64,000 bases of DNA from Cerrena zonata (Eukaryota; Basidiomycota; Agaricomycetes; Polyporales; Cerrenaceae). The notes beneath the pieces were generated by a model, which worked only from the letters and a program-made list of their open reading frames with translations, was not told where the DNA came from and searched no databases. Shown here one piece after another: positions 49,300 to 59,821 of this stretch. The DNA lies in NCBI GenBank assembly GCA_038087015.1, contig JASBNA010000017.1, forward strand, positions 372,001-436,000, given 5' to 3'. A program made the translations under genes and the position numbers. Position 1 is the stretch's first letter, and each line of letters opens with the position of its first letter.

Positions 49300-52200
49300 G
49301 CTTTCGTATTATATCATATTAGATATGAAGTATGGAGTGAGTGGTATTCAATGAAGAATACAGTAACTGGAATAGCTGGTGCGGCAGAATGGCCGTGCCC
49401 GCTGTGTCATACAGCGCGCTTAGATCACAAACGTGACCGACTGCCTTTTATAGACGCACGCGACTATATTTGGAAATCACCTTGCCAATTTAAGCGAACT
49501 GATATTTCGTTCTCTACCACCGACTGCCTCAGTATTCTCACCTTAATACAATCAAATATACTTGCTTCACAGATTAATGCATGAATATACTGATATATAA
49601 GGATACTTGGCACTTCTCCCCGTGATTCGTGAAGACATTCTCAGATATTGATTTTGCGTTCACCCGAGTTGGCGAGTGCAACCACCACCGTGACTCACCT
49701 TACCATATGGTGAGGCAATTTACTCACTTCTTATGGTCTTCGATAGCCCTGATGCACCTCTATATAATCCCATTCTCCCAAATGACGCATATATGATTCC
49801 CCGACACCTTCACAGTTATCGATCGACAGCCCATGTCATCTCTTCCCGAGCTTTGGTTTCGTTCCCATCTGGAAGTTCCCCATACCTCCGACAACTCCCG
49901 ACACATTCAATACGTGCAGTGCCCACATCATCAATGACGACCGCCAATCTCAGCTGACCGTGAACACAAGCATTTCGTAACCTTCAAAACCTGTCTTGTT
50001 CAGAGTATCCCGGAGTCATCATCACCGACCCGCACGAGAATCAATGTAAATGCCGCCCATGTCGCATCCCCGAGGACATCAACCCGTCACCTGCTATAAC
50101 ACATGATGCGCAGGTGTGTACGTCTCACCCGTCGAAATGTTCTGCCAGATGCAAGCGGACGCATCGTATGGTACCCCGTGTTCATGTCTCTAACATTACC
50201 CTCGTACGGATTCTGGATGAGGTCTTTCATGTTCTCCTTCAATCATGTTGCTGTGCCCATCATGTTTTTCGAATTGCTTTAGCGCTTCTCGTGAAAGGAC
50301 AAATCCAGTTGGCGTTTATCGTCAGGCGACTCTTCGGACACTTGATGGTCCATCGTTTGAGAAAGTCAAGAGAAGAATATACTTGGCAACGGTCTACGGC
50401 CTTCTGTGGTATTTCTGTAGTGTGCTCGAGTAGGGCTACGTTCTAAACGTATAAATAAAGGTCTGCTAATCGATGTAAGTTCAGGACTTCAAATTGAACC
50501 AACTCTATCCCCAATTTCACCTTCTCAAATCCAGAACAAGTCATGACGCTTCCTCCATAGTTCGCACATTGTTTCTACAGCTTTTCGCAGGATCTTGTCC
50601 ACCGACCTTCCCGTGACACCCGGATCATCAAATCACCACTGCGCATTTCTACTTTGGGCCTGTATTAAAATGTATTATGGTGGCATGACCTATTACTTAC
50701 ATCTCTATTTCTGTCCCAAGCCTTCACAGTGTGTAGGAGGGTCTGCCGGACGCTGGCTTTTTCCGGCAGTCCTTAAGATCCAAAGAACTGAATTCATATT
50801 AACTTTCGCATAACCCATGGCCATCATTCAAGGTACACACTGGACCCTTTGAAACGCACATGAAATCAAGCGACAATGGACGGTATCTCTAGAATTCACT
50901 GCCAAGATCACTGTAAGGTATTGTAAGAAGTCCGTTACCTCGAGTAAGGAGATCCTTGGTCGTGGTGACGTTGTCTTGTGCGAGTTGTGCAGCCTTGGCA
51001 TTTCTTCTCAAAATACCAATTTGTGGTGTATTCGTGCTCTGTACTGCTATGGTTGGTGCTGGTTCACTTACTCGCTGTTTATAAATAGTATATCATGACC
51101 ACGACCAGCACCAATGATATAAAAGTGTTCGTCGATGTGGAACGTTATCTACCACAACCAATTCCAGCCTATTCCACTGATGGTGGAGTTTGGCTGTCAA
51201 GCAGATACAGCAACTATCGTATGGGGGAATCACCGCCACCGAACCAAAACCTTCCGCGAAGATGGACATGGGGACAAGAAATATTGTCCCCCAAGCGGTA
51301 ACGCAGACATCAACGGATTTGCACACCTTGATATCCTTATCTCTTCTCGAGCCCGAGGACATGCTGCATGATTAACGTTCGCGAGAGGTGATACCTCATC
51401 CTTCCTCACCCCCTGGACTCAGGAACGAGACCCTTTATATAGCGAAGGCCCAGCCAGATCACAATTCTGCCACTAGAACAATTTTTGAACAAAGCGTTCG
51501 AGGACCGTGGAGAAGCGTTCTGGAGAGTTGCTTATCGCTGGAATTTTTTTCACCTGCGGCTGTACACTACGGCTGCCGACGACACGAATTGCTGAATGCG
51601 GTCTGGATATACGATCGAGCTCACTAAGGGAGTGCTTTCGGTTGGTTTTCGGCCTATACCTTTTCATTGCGGAAGGCGCAAATTATTTTAGCGTTGCGGG
51701 AAGTCTCGGAAGGCGGATGCACAACGAGCGTTGCAAAGCTGGTCAAATTGGGGAGGTTCTGGTGATCACCTCGCCTCTTCGGTAATTTTAGTCCACGTAG
51801 AGCCTATGAATTGTTATGTCTAGTTCACTGCCAGAAATGAAAGAAGTGTTAAGGGGACAAAACAAATAACGGTCGTGTGCTGTGGGGAGGCGGCTATCGA
51901 GGGTGGATCTCGATCAAATCTTGGAGGTCCCTGGGAGACAATGTCGCGGAAAGAGTATTCATGCGACTCCAGTATACTAGCCAATGGAGAGTTGGAGCAG
52001 GTTTACCATGGACCAGAGCATAAACCATTGCAAGGAATATACCGTTGGCGGAAGGGTACAGCGGGTTTGCGCAGAGCCGAGTCCGATCCATCGTCTTGGC
52101 CTCATAGGAGAAAGGCTGAAAATGGGACATACAAGACGTTCCTGCCCATCAATCAAGTGTTATCTCTCATTCTGTCCTTATCGCACGGGGGTTTCTTCAG

Positions 52201-52359
52201 AGCACCGCTCGTCCATGCGGGCATTCCTGCCGTCCCTAAATAGCCCCTCTTCTTCTGAAGTAGCTTTTCCACGCACCCGAGCCTTTTCACCTGCTCGTGC
52301 TCAGTGTTCTCCTCCCCCCTTCCCTTATTGTCAATCTCTTGGGATCGTAGGGATATACC
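49300..52359. other. 3-kb region without a supported gene
   Basis: Between GPATCH1 (leftward) and the amino-acid permease (rightward). Short open frames occur, such as 50114-50446 and 50245-50433. A Cys-rich fragment reading NQCKCRPCRIPEDINPSP appears near 50030-50090 behind a possible splice acceptor at about 50002. I could not assemble these into a convincing gene. No transposon protein, tRNA or long repeat was found. The last 150 bases include a TAAATAG motif and pyrimidine-rich stretches likely to belong to the permease promoter. Confidence 0.4.
52237..52243 (+). promoter_or_regulatory. TATA-like box of the amino-acid permease gene
   Basis: TAAATAG followed by a CT-rich stretch lies about 120 bases before ATG 52360. 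Spacing and context suit a core promoter; motif-level evidence only. Confidence 0.4.
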
Positions 52360-54585
52360 ATGTCTTACCAGAGTCAACCTCCTGCGCAACCCGCGCAGCT
52401 CGACGAGAAAGACGGAAGCTCCCTGGAGAAGGGCGGCGTGAACGACTATGTCGTTCATCACAACGATGCCGACTCAAGACGGTTTCAGTTCGACGCATCT
52501 GACTTGGATCGTGTACAACGTCGTCTGAAAGAGCGACATGTACAGATGATTGCTGTAAGTCCTTTAGCGCTTTGCTCGAATTTACACCTATGCGGTAGAG
52601 GCTAATGCAAGCCCGTCCGTTCTGTTAGGTTGCTGGTACTATTGGTACTGGTTTATTCTTGGGATCTGGACACGCTTTGCAAGGTGCTGGTCCTCTAGGA
52701 GCTCTTGTCGCCTATGCCTTAGTTGGCACCGTGGCATATGCATCTCTCTGTTCTCTCGGTGAAATGACATCGCATGCACCCATCTCCGGCACCTTCCCCC
52801 ATTTCGGCGCCCGATGGGTTGACCCCGCCTTCGGTTTTGCAATGGGGTAAGTGACACAATCGTATGGCTCTGCATGGACACAAAAAAATGACTGTTTACC
52901 TACCTTTGACAGATGGAATTATTTTTACACGAACGCTATCTCAGTACCTGTCGAAATCACTGCAGCTACCATTCTTATCACATTCTGGGATGACAATGTA
53001 CGTTATCAAACTTTGTGCCTAGTATGACTTCACCTGATCGACCCACGTTTCAGCTCCATCACCAAGCTGGTTATACTGCTTTGATTTGTGTATTGGTAAT
53101 GGTGATCAACATCTTCGGTGTTCGATGGTTCGGAGAGTCGGAATTTATCTTCTCTATCATTAAATGTGAGTAGATCTTCTCGCCATCCTCGCTCTTGGAC
53201 ATTCCTGATTGACAACTAAATTTCAGTGATGATGATTACCGGACTGATTATTGCTGGTCTTATCATTGATCTCGGTGGAGGACCTGACGGTGACCGTCGT
53301 GGATTCCGTGTAAGCTTTGCTCACCTATAGAATAGTAGCGATGATCTCATCGCTCTGTGTTATGACAGTACTGGAAGAACCCTGGCGCCGTCGCACCTGC
53401 CAACCTTGTACCTAGCAAGCCTAGCTTGGACAAATTCCTTGCTATCCTCACGCAAATTGTTCAAGCCGCCTTCTCCTTCCAGGGTATGGAGCTTGTTTGC
53501 GTGTAAGCAGTCTCATAAAAATTTCATCAGCTTCTCTGATTGACTTTGTCCCATTTCCCTCAGTGCTGCATCCGAAACCGAGAGTCCTCGTCGCAATATT
53601 GCTAAGGCCGTCCGCAGGGTATTCTACCGTATCCTCGTCTTCTACGTAAGTTTATAGCGGTGTTTCTAAAACGAACAACTCTCTGATCTTTAATGATTCG
53701 TAGATCCTTGGTATCCTCATTACTGGTATGCTTGTTCCTTACAACGACCCGCGACTTCTCCAAGACACCGGTACCGCTGCCGAGTCTCCCTACGTCATTG
53801 TCATGACTAGTGCTGGCATCAAGGTTCTCCCTCACATCATCAACGCTGGTATTTTCACGTCCGCCTTCTCCGCCGGAAACTCTTTCCTCTACGCTTCCTC
53901 CCGTGTGCTCTACGGTTTAGCATTGAGGGGACAAGCGCCAAGATTCTTGACCTACTGCACCAAAAACGGTCTCCCCATCATTTCCGTCCTTGTCACTGGT
54001 CTTTTCGGATTCTTGGCGTTCATGAACGTATCTAGCGGCGCTGCTACCGTATTCAAGTGAGCCATATCTCTCATCTTACAAATGTATACCTGTGCTGATT
54101 GAGATTGTTTAGCTGGTTCGTCAATCTGTCGGCCGTCGGTGGCTTCTTCGGTTGGTGGGGAATGTGTATTACTTACACGAGATTCTGTGCGTGGTTCTTA
54201 CAAAATTTCTTCGTGTACCAGTGTCTAATCCTTCTACGCAGACGCTGGCTTCAAGGCACAGGGCCTCGACCGCACACAACTTGTCTACTACAGCAGTTTG
54301 CAACCCTGGCTTTCGTACTGGGGTATCTTCTGGTCGACCCTTTTCATTCTTATCAACGGTCTCGCCGTCTTCTGGGACTTCAATGCCTCAGGATTCCTCA
54401 CCGCCTACATCAACATTCCCTTCTTTGCCGCTCTCTTCTTCGGTTGGAAGCTTCTTAAACGTACAAAGTCTTGGAAGCCTATGGAGATGGACTTCGTCAC
54501 TGGTATTCCCTCGATAGAGGAAACCGAAATCCCAGAAGAGCCTCCCAAGAACCTCGGAGAAAAGATTGCCAGAATCCTCTTCTAA
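52360..54585 (+). CDS. YAT-family amino-acid permease
   Basis: Plasma-membrane amino-acid/H+ symporter with 12 predicted helices. ATG 52360; the N-terminus is hydrophilic up to RRLKERHVQMIAVAGTIGTG, the conserved entry to helix 1 (GTIGTGLFLGSG). Helix 2-3 gives VAYASLCSLGEMTSHAPISG with the usual GEM-x(4)-P signature and GWNYFYTNAISVPVEITAA. Later marks: FSFQGMELVCVAASETESPRR (helix 6 region), INAGIFTSAFSAGNSFLYASSRVLYGLA (helix 8) and SAVGGFFGWWGMCITYTRF (helix 10). The C-terminus ends with Glu/Pro-rich ETEIPEEPPKN and GEKIARILF. About nine introns. The YAT family and fold are clear; which amino acids it carries (Put4-, Gap1- or Dip5-like) is not. Confidence 0.9.
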
Positions 54586-54937
54586 GCGGCTTGCCCCTTG
54601 TCATTAATACGCGTTCGCGCATGTGTTGTACTCTTTCGAGATTTTAATGCCAGACAGTGGATTTGAAGGGAGTTCAAGATTCAAGTTGTTTTATAGGATG
54701 GTGTTTTTTCACGTTGGCCTGTATGGATGTAATACGCTCGTCAGTGTTGTGGTGACTGCGATGTACTGTAGTTATTATTAGATTAGTTCTTTCGTTCTTG
54801 TCTTCTCTCCCATCCCCGCATATCATAATTCAAAAACTGCAACTGCATTCCGTGGTTATGTCATAAAACTTCTGCCCTTTGTGACCGGATGAACCCAGTC
54901 TGCCGCAGCGGAAGTTGAACGTTGAACTTGAAAAGCC
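54586..54937. other. 3' region of the permease gene
   Basis: 352 bp of likely 3' UTR and spacer ending at the target duplication of the adjacent MITE. No gene was seen. Confidence 0.5.
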
Positions 54938-55388
54938 TTGGGGAATAGTGCTGCACAAGTATAAGTAAGTACGACCGGGTGCCCATATTTATTAATAGGT
55001 AGTACGCCGATGCTTTGATATACTAATATGCTTAATATTAAGTCATACTAAGTTGTATTTTTAGTACAATTTAGTATAGCTGTCTTCATTTTTTTTCTCC
55101 AGATGTTATAATGTAGTGTGAGCATACATAGTTCATATCCCTTTCGTTAAGGTAATTATATCGTAATGGAACATCTCTCAGCTCTAGAAAACGTGAATAT
55201 ACATAGTTTTAACGCCAACATTAGGGTGTACTCTATAGGCGCCCATAATAATAGTACAACTTAGTATGGAGCCCCGTATTATACTAAGTTGTATTATACA
55301 GAGATCATAATATACTCGTATTAATTTGTATTAATACGTACTTACTAAGTTGTACTCATATTCTTGCACAGCACTACCCATTGGGGAA
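54938..55388. mobile_element. hAT-like MITE with 8-bp target-site duplication
   Basis: A 435-bp AT-rich non-coding element (54946-55380) is flanked by identical direct repeats TTGGGGAA (54938-54945 and 55381-55388). The ends are inverted: TAGTGCTGCACAAG on the left, and the complement of the right end reads TAGTGCTGTGCAAG, preceded by four extra bases. Subterminal copies of ACTAAGTTGTA/TACAACTTAGTA occur at least four times in both directions. The 8-bp duplication and TAGTG-type ends fit the hAT superfamily; the small size and absence of a transposase make it non-autonomous. It sits about 110 bp upstream of U6 copy B. The intact duplication suggests fairly recent insertion. Confidence 0.75.
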
Positions 55389-55431
55389 TCTTTCAATCTT
55401 GTTCTTCGAGCGCTTAATTTTGATTTGCGCG

Positions 55432-55440
55432 CACCCGCCA
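55432..55440 (+). promoter_or_regulatory. Upstream U6 promoter element, copy B
   Basis: CACCCGCCA at -64 to -56 from the U6 start, identical in sequence and spacing to the element before U6 copy A. The likely role as a proximal sequence element is inference from conservation. Confidence 0.55.
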
Positions 55441-55468
55441 CTTGAACACAATGCAAAACTTCAACAGC

Positions 55469-55474
55469 TATACC
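55469..55474 (+). promoter_or_regulatory. TATA box of U6 copy B
   Basis: TATACC starts 27 bases before the first U6 base, the standard TATA position of Pol III U6 promoters. The corresponding bases in copy A read CAACCC. Confidence 0.55.
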
Positions 55475-55495
55475 ATCTGACGCTCACTAATCTCT

Positions 55496-55519
55496 GTCCC
55501 CTTCGGGGTGACATACGAA

Positions 55520-55550
<31 letters not shown>

Positions 55551-55610
55551 GGCCCCTGCACAAGGATGACACGCTTTTCCGGAGTGGTAGATCTACGGAT
55601 CTCAATATTT
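55496..55610 (+). ncRNA. U6: U6 spliceosomal snRNA, copy B
   Basis: Second U6 gene, transcribed rightward. The body repeats copy A: CCCCTTCGGGG 5' stem-loop, AATTGGAACGATACAGAGA with the ACAGAGA box, AGCATGGCCCC and the internal stem-loop TGCACAAGGATGACACGC. One base differs in the tail (TTTTCC against TTTCCC). The change creates a TTTT run inside the transcript, and a TTTTT run lies 31 bases downstream (55637-55641), a plausible Pol III terminator. It has a TATA box at -27 and the shared -64 element, so it looks the better equipped of the two. A hAT-like MITE lies just upstream and MAK11 converges from the right. Confidence 0.92.
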
Positions 55611-55636
55611 ATTGCCACTTGAACTTGCGCAATCCC

Positions 55637-55641
55637 TTTTT
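55637..55641 (+). terminator. T-run after U6 copy B
   Basis: Five consecutive T on the sense strand, 27 bases past the end of the U6 body. A candidate RNA polymerase III terminator; no comparable run follows copy A. Confidence 0.4.
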
Positions 55642-55778
55642 CGACAAGGAAATAGTATTCACAGGTTGTGGATTCAAGAATCAAACAACATTCTTTGGTT
55701 AAGCTTGTTCTTGAGAAATCTCCGATTCATACAGTTACTAATACTATGTACTGTATGTACTCTCCACGGTACAGATTC

Positions 55779-57447
55779 TCATGCACTTTCGTACTCCTCT
55801 TCATCTTCATTCTCATCCTCCCCTTCCTCTTCGTCCTCCTCATCATCGTCTTCAGGTTCTTCTTGCTCCAAACCCCATTCCTCGTCGTCATCGCTTTCAG
55901 CTTCCTCATCTTTTTGCTCTTCGCGTTTCCGCTTTCCGCTTGTACTCTTTGGGAGTGCCACATCGCCATCAGCCAAGGTAAGACATGTTAACCTGCTTCC
56001 TTTGGTATCGTATTCAGTAAGAGGTTCAATTTGAACCTTTTCTTGATTCGGCGATGTCGAGGAAGACGGAGGGAGGGAAGCCAAGTCGTACAAACGGATT
56101 TTACCATCTGATGAAATGGTGCTGACGAGTGTGGTGGATATACGTGTCGAGTCAGAGGTTGTAGGTAGAGCAATCTGGAGTGCGTCAACGGCTTTTACTC
56201 TGAGAATCCGACGTTGTAATTCAGGACTTGGAATGTCAGAAATACATAGATACTACTTACCGATTTGTATGGCCAACCATTTCTGCGATGATGATAGGGG
56301 GAGCATCATGGTCACCAGGAATGTCGTATATCGACAGCTTTTTGTCTTCTGCAGCGGCGAGTAGGACTTCTCCGGACTCGCCAACGCGCTTGCAGAATTT
56401 TACATCGTGGAGACGGGACGGGTGAGTAATGGTATGAAGTAATTCCATATCCTGTGATAAACAGCTCAGATTCATTTGTCAATGAGTTCAACTATTGTCG
56501 CCTTACCGTAGAATATATATCTATTGTTGATTGAGTCTGCACACAAAATAGTGAGCCATCTGTAGACCATCTGACGAGTTCACCCTCTGTGTTTTCTTTA
56601 GTACGCAAGTCAATATAACCAACAAATATCTTCAACTCACCTTTGCCAATTTTTGTACTGGCAGAGCCCTTCCCTCGCATGAGATCCCACATTCGCAAAG
56701 TTCTATCTTTGCCCACGCTAAGAGCAACCTTTCCGGAGGGATGAACACCAACACAGTTCACTCGACCTTTGTGTCCCTTCAAGCTTCGAAGGACAGCCCA
56801 GTCTCGTGCACGGAAAAGACATAATGTGCCGTCTTCGGAGGCAGATAGTAGATGTGAGCGAGAGGGGAACTGAAGATGTGTTATTGAACCTATATATTTG
56901 GTAGAATTAGCATAGATATAAGCGGTGGATCAAAACGACACATACCTTCATGATGCATCAATCCACCAATTTCCTTTCTTCTCCGCAAATCCCAGACTTT
57001 CACAATCTCGTCTGCGCTTCCAGTAGCCAACCACTTTCCACCACCCGGAGAAGCAGCGATAGCTTTGAGATAAGACACATGCGCAGGGAAGATGAAAATA
57101 GGCTTGAGGTTGTATTTGAAGTCCACCTCTTCAACAGAGACAGTACCCTCTAGTCCATAGAGCAACTTTTCGTAAGACCCAACCATCACCTTGAATGAGG
57201 TAGGAAGTGTATTTGAGGGTCCATCTGAGGTATTAGTAGTCGCTTTAGCCTTTCCCTTCCCTTTCAGATCTGGTAGAGGTGCTGTTTCGCGTGCATTTCC
57301 TTTACCCTTGGACGCTACTTTAGGTTTTGGTGGTGAGGTAGCCTTCCGAGGGACTGTAGACTTTTCTTCAGTTCTTGCCTTTTTGGTAGGCCTTGCTGCT
57401 AGTTTTGAGGCCGAGCCACGTTTTCGTTGTGCGAGACCACCGGGCAT
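55779..57447 (-). CDS. MAK11: WD40 60S-biogenesis factor Mak11
   Basis: Nuclear WD40 protein (PAK1IP1/Mak11) that helps assemble the large ribosomal subunit. ATG 57447, then a basic Lys-rich nuclear region with KGKGKAKAT. WD repeats follow: FPAHVSYLKAIAASPGGGKWLATGSADEIVKVWDL (quoted only in parts: KWLATGSADE, VKVWDLRRR), HLLSASEDGTLCLF, SLKGHKGRVNCVGVHPSGK with DRTLRMWDLMRGK, HTITHPSRLHDVKF and AAEDKKLSIYDI, and STISSDGKIRLYDL. The C-terminus is a long acidic tail (DEEDEEEGEDENEDEEE) ending at the stop 55779-55781. About seven exons. The repeat order and the KGHKGRVNCV motif match the family, and no interruption was seen. Confidence 0.9.
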
Positions 57448-57619
57448 GATGAGGGGAGGATATTGAAATACAAAAGTTTTGAGAAATTTACAAATTAGGC
57501 GGTACCGTTAAGGCTTTTGGTAAACAAGCGCAAACAATGCTGTCACTTCATTCAAAGCCAACTGGAAAACGTTTGACTTCAGACTTGCTTTACAAGGACC
57601 ATTTACTACCAGCAAGGCT
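57448..57619. promoter_or_regulatory. Bidirectional promoter, MAK11 / HER2
   Basis: Only 172 bp separate the two divergent start codons, so both core promoters must lie here. No TATA box was seen. Confidence 0.5.
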
Positions 57620-59492
57620 ATGCTTCGTCATATACAATGTAACCGACACTACACATTCTCTAAACAAATTACTCGTCATGCTAGTACCACTGTCTCTCGG
57701 ACTGCTATTCACGATCTAAACGCGAACGTGAATGCTCTAGTATTTACTTCTCCAGAAACGACACTGTCTAAGTCTCAAGATGGACCTCTTGGAAACATCA
57801 GGGTTGCGGTGAAGGATAATATCTGTACCTCGGACATGCCCACAACTTGCTCTTCGGAGATGCTTCGTAACTTTCACTCTCCGTTCGACGCAACGGTAGT
57901 AAAACTACTCAAATCCGCCGGTGCCGACATTGTTGGAAAAGCGAACTGTGACGAGTTTGGAATGGGGTATGCTTAGAACTGATTTTGAACTTGTCTCGTT
58001 CTCTGACCCCGCGGTTAGCTCTTTGAACGTTTACTCAGCCCATGGACCTGTAGTAAACCCACATAATATTTCTGAACGCCGGTCTGCAGGTGGTAGCTCT
58101 GGTGGAAGTGCTGCTGCAGTTGCAGCCGGAATATGTGATATGTAAGTATCTACTCCTCCGAAATTACCTACATTGACAGTTGACGAAGCAAAGTGCATTA
58201 GGTACCGACACAGGTGGCTCCATTCGACTTCCTGCTTCGTACTGTGGCGTAGCGGGTCTTAAACCTTCTTACGGTTTGATTAGTCGGTATGCTTTATGTG
58301 AACATTTGTTTCCACTTTTCCTAACTCACCGAATAATGATATATCTAGATGGGGTGTCGTTTCGTTCGCAGATAGCCTGGATTGTGTCGGCATCATGGGT
58401 TGCAAAGTTAATGGCATTAAAACGACATTTGGTACTGGACAAATATTCTCTCAATACTACTCTTCTCATCATTTTGTAGGTGCACTTTCACAATATGACC
58501 CCAAGGATCCAAGCGCAGCAACACCAGATACAAGAGAGAAAGCTAGACAAGCATGCTCTCTCGCCATGAAAAGTTATTTCAAAAGCGACTCGTTGAACGG
58601 TCTTCGCATTGGAATACCTCAGGTACATTTACTTAGTCGAACTAGAGGAGGTAAAATCTAACAAATAGTAGGAATACTTCCCTTCAGAGTTACAGCCCAA
58701 TATTACGTCTTCTCTTAGACGAATACTGGACGCCTTACAATCTCGAGGTGCACAGATCATCTCTGTCAGCCTTCCTTCTACTCCATATGCCCTCAGTGCA
58801 TACTATGTTATTGCCAGTGCTGAAGCAAGCAGCAATATGGCGCGGTATGATGGTGTAGAATATGGTAAGTGTCGCAAACACTTTAGATCTTGCATGTCTA
58901 AAAGGTAAACATCAGGTTCACGCGTGAATCCGCCGCCTGGAGCCGATAACACAAAGACTGCGAATGTCTACGCCTATACTCGTTCGAATGGGTTTGGGAA
59001 AGAAGTTCAGAGACGGATATTACTAGGCACATATGCTCTCACCGCTGAGTACGTACTTATTTTTGCCTCGAGTTTCGCTCTCACGGCATATTTATTGAAC
59101 CCTTGTCTAGCGCGTTTGACAACTACTTTCTGCAAGCGCAGCGCGTCAGGAGACTTGTCCGGGCAGACTTTGACCAGGTTTTCGCCGTACAGAACCCTCT
59201 TTCTAACGTAAAAACCACACCAAACCCCCAAGGTGTCCACGTACTTCTCCACCCTTCTGCTATCCGTACAGCACCTTCACTTGAAGAAAAGGAAGCAGGG
59301 ACGAGTAGTCTGGATGACTACGTACAAGATGTTCTTACTGTCCCTGCTTCTTTGGCTGGTCTCCCAGCGTTAAGCGTACCTGCTGGTTTGGCCGAGGATG
59401 GTTGGCCTGTCGGTGTGAGTGCTGTTTCGCAGTGGGGGTACGATGACTTAGTTTTGGAGGTTGGTAAAGCGATAGAAGAGTGCTTATCATGA
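57620..59492 (+). CDS. HER2: Mitochondrial glutamyl-tRNA(Gln) amidotransferase subunit A
   Basis: Amidase-family GatA subunit, which converts Glu-tRNA(Gln) to Gln-tRNA(Gln) in mitochondria. ATG 57620 gives an Arg/Ser/Thr-rich presequence ([25 protein letters not shown]). Amidase signature: [12 protein letters not shown] (catalytic Lys, about 57800), [29 protein letters not shown] (about 58080) and [27 protein letters not shown] (cis-Ser and nucleophile Ser, about 58195-58275). [45 protein letters not shown] and the C-terminal [13 protein letters not shown] complete the family order. Nine or so short introns. The Lys-Ser-cis-Ser triad is intact. It could in principle be another amidase, but the mitochondrial presequence and ARYDGV favour GatA/Her2. 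Confidence 0.9.
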
Positions 59493-59821
59493 AAGACTAG
59501 ATGCCCACCTCGTCTATACATATGTACCTTATTATATCATAACATAAATCTGAGAACTTACTAAAGGAGACGAGCTATGAAGAATCATAAATATACGATG
59601 ATTGAGCGTAAAATAAAAACAGCTGAGGATACAGGCGTATTACTACAGATGCAGATATTACATTGAGGCGTGTAGAATAAATATGCGTTAGAGATACTAA
59701 AGGAGAACTCGACAACAAGCAACTACAGTAACTACGTACTCGGTATACAAAAGCGTGAGCGACAACCAATGATCGTTTGTTACAACATCTGTTACAACAT
59801 ACAAATCAACGATCAACGAAA
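59493..59821. other. Convergent 3' region, HER2 and Zn2Cys6 gene
   Basis: 329 bp between two stop codons on opposite strands, presumably both 3' UTRs. AT-rich; no gene was seen. Confidence 0.45.

Noticed and set aside
51080..51301. A short open frame from ATG 51095 with a TATAAAT just upstream.
   Set aside because: The TATA motif is only about 8 bases from the ATG, too close for a leader, and the 68-codon product has no features.
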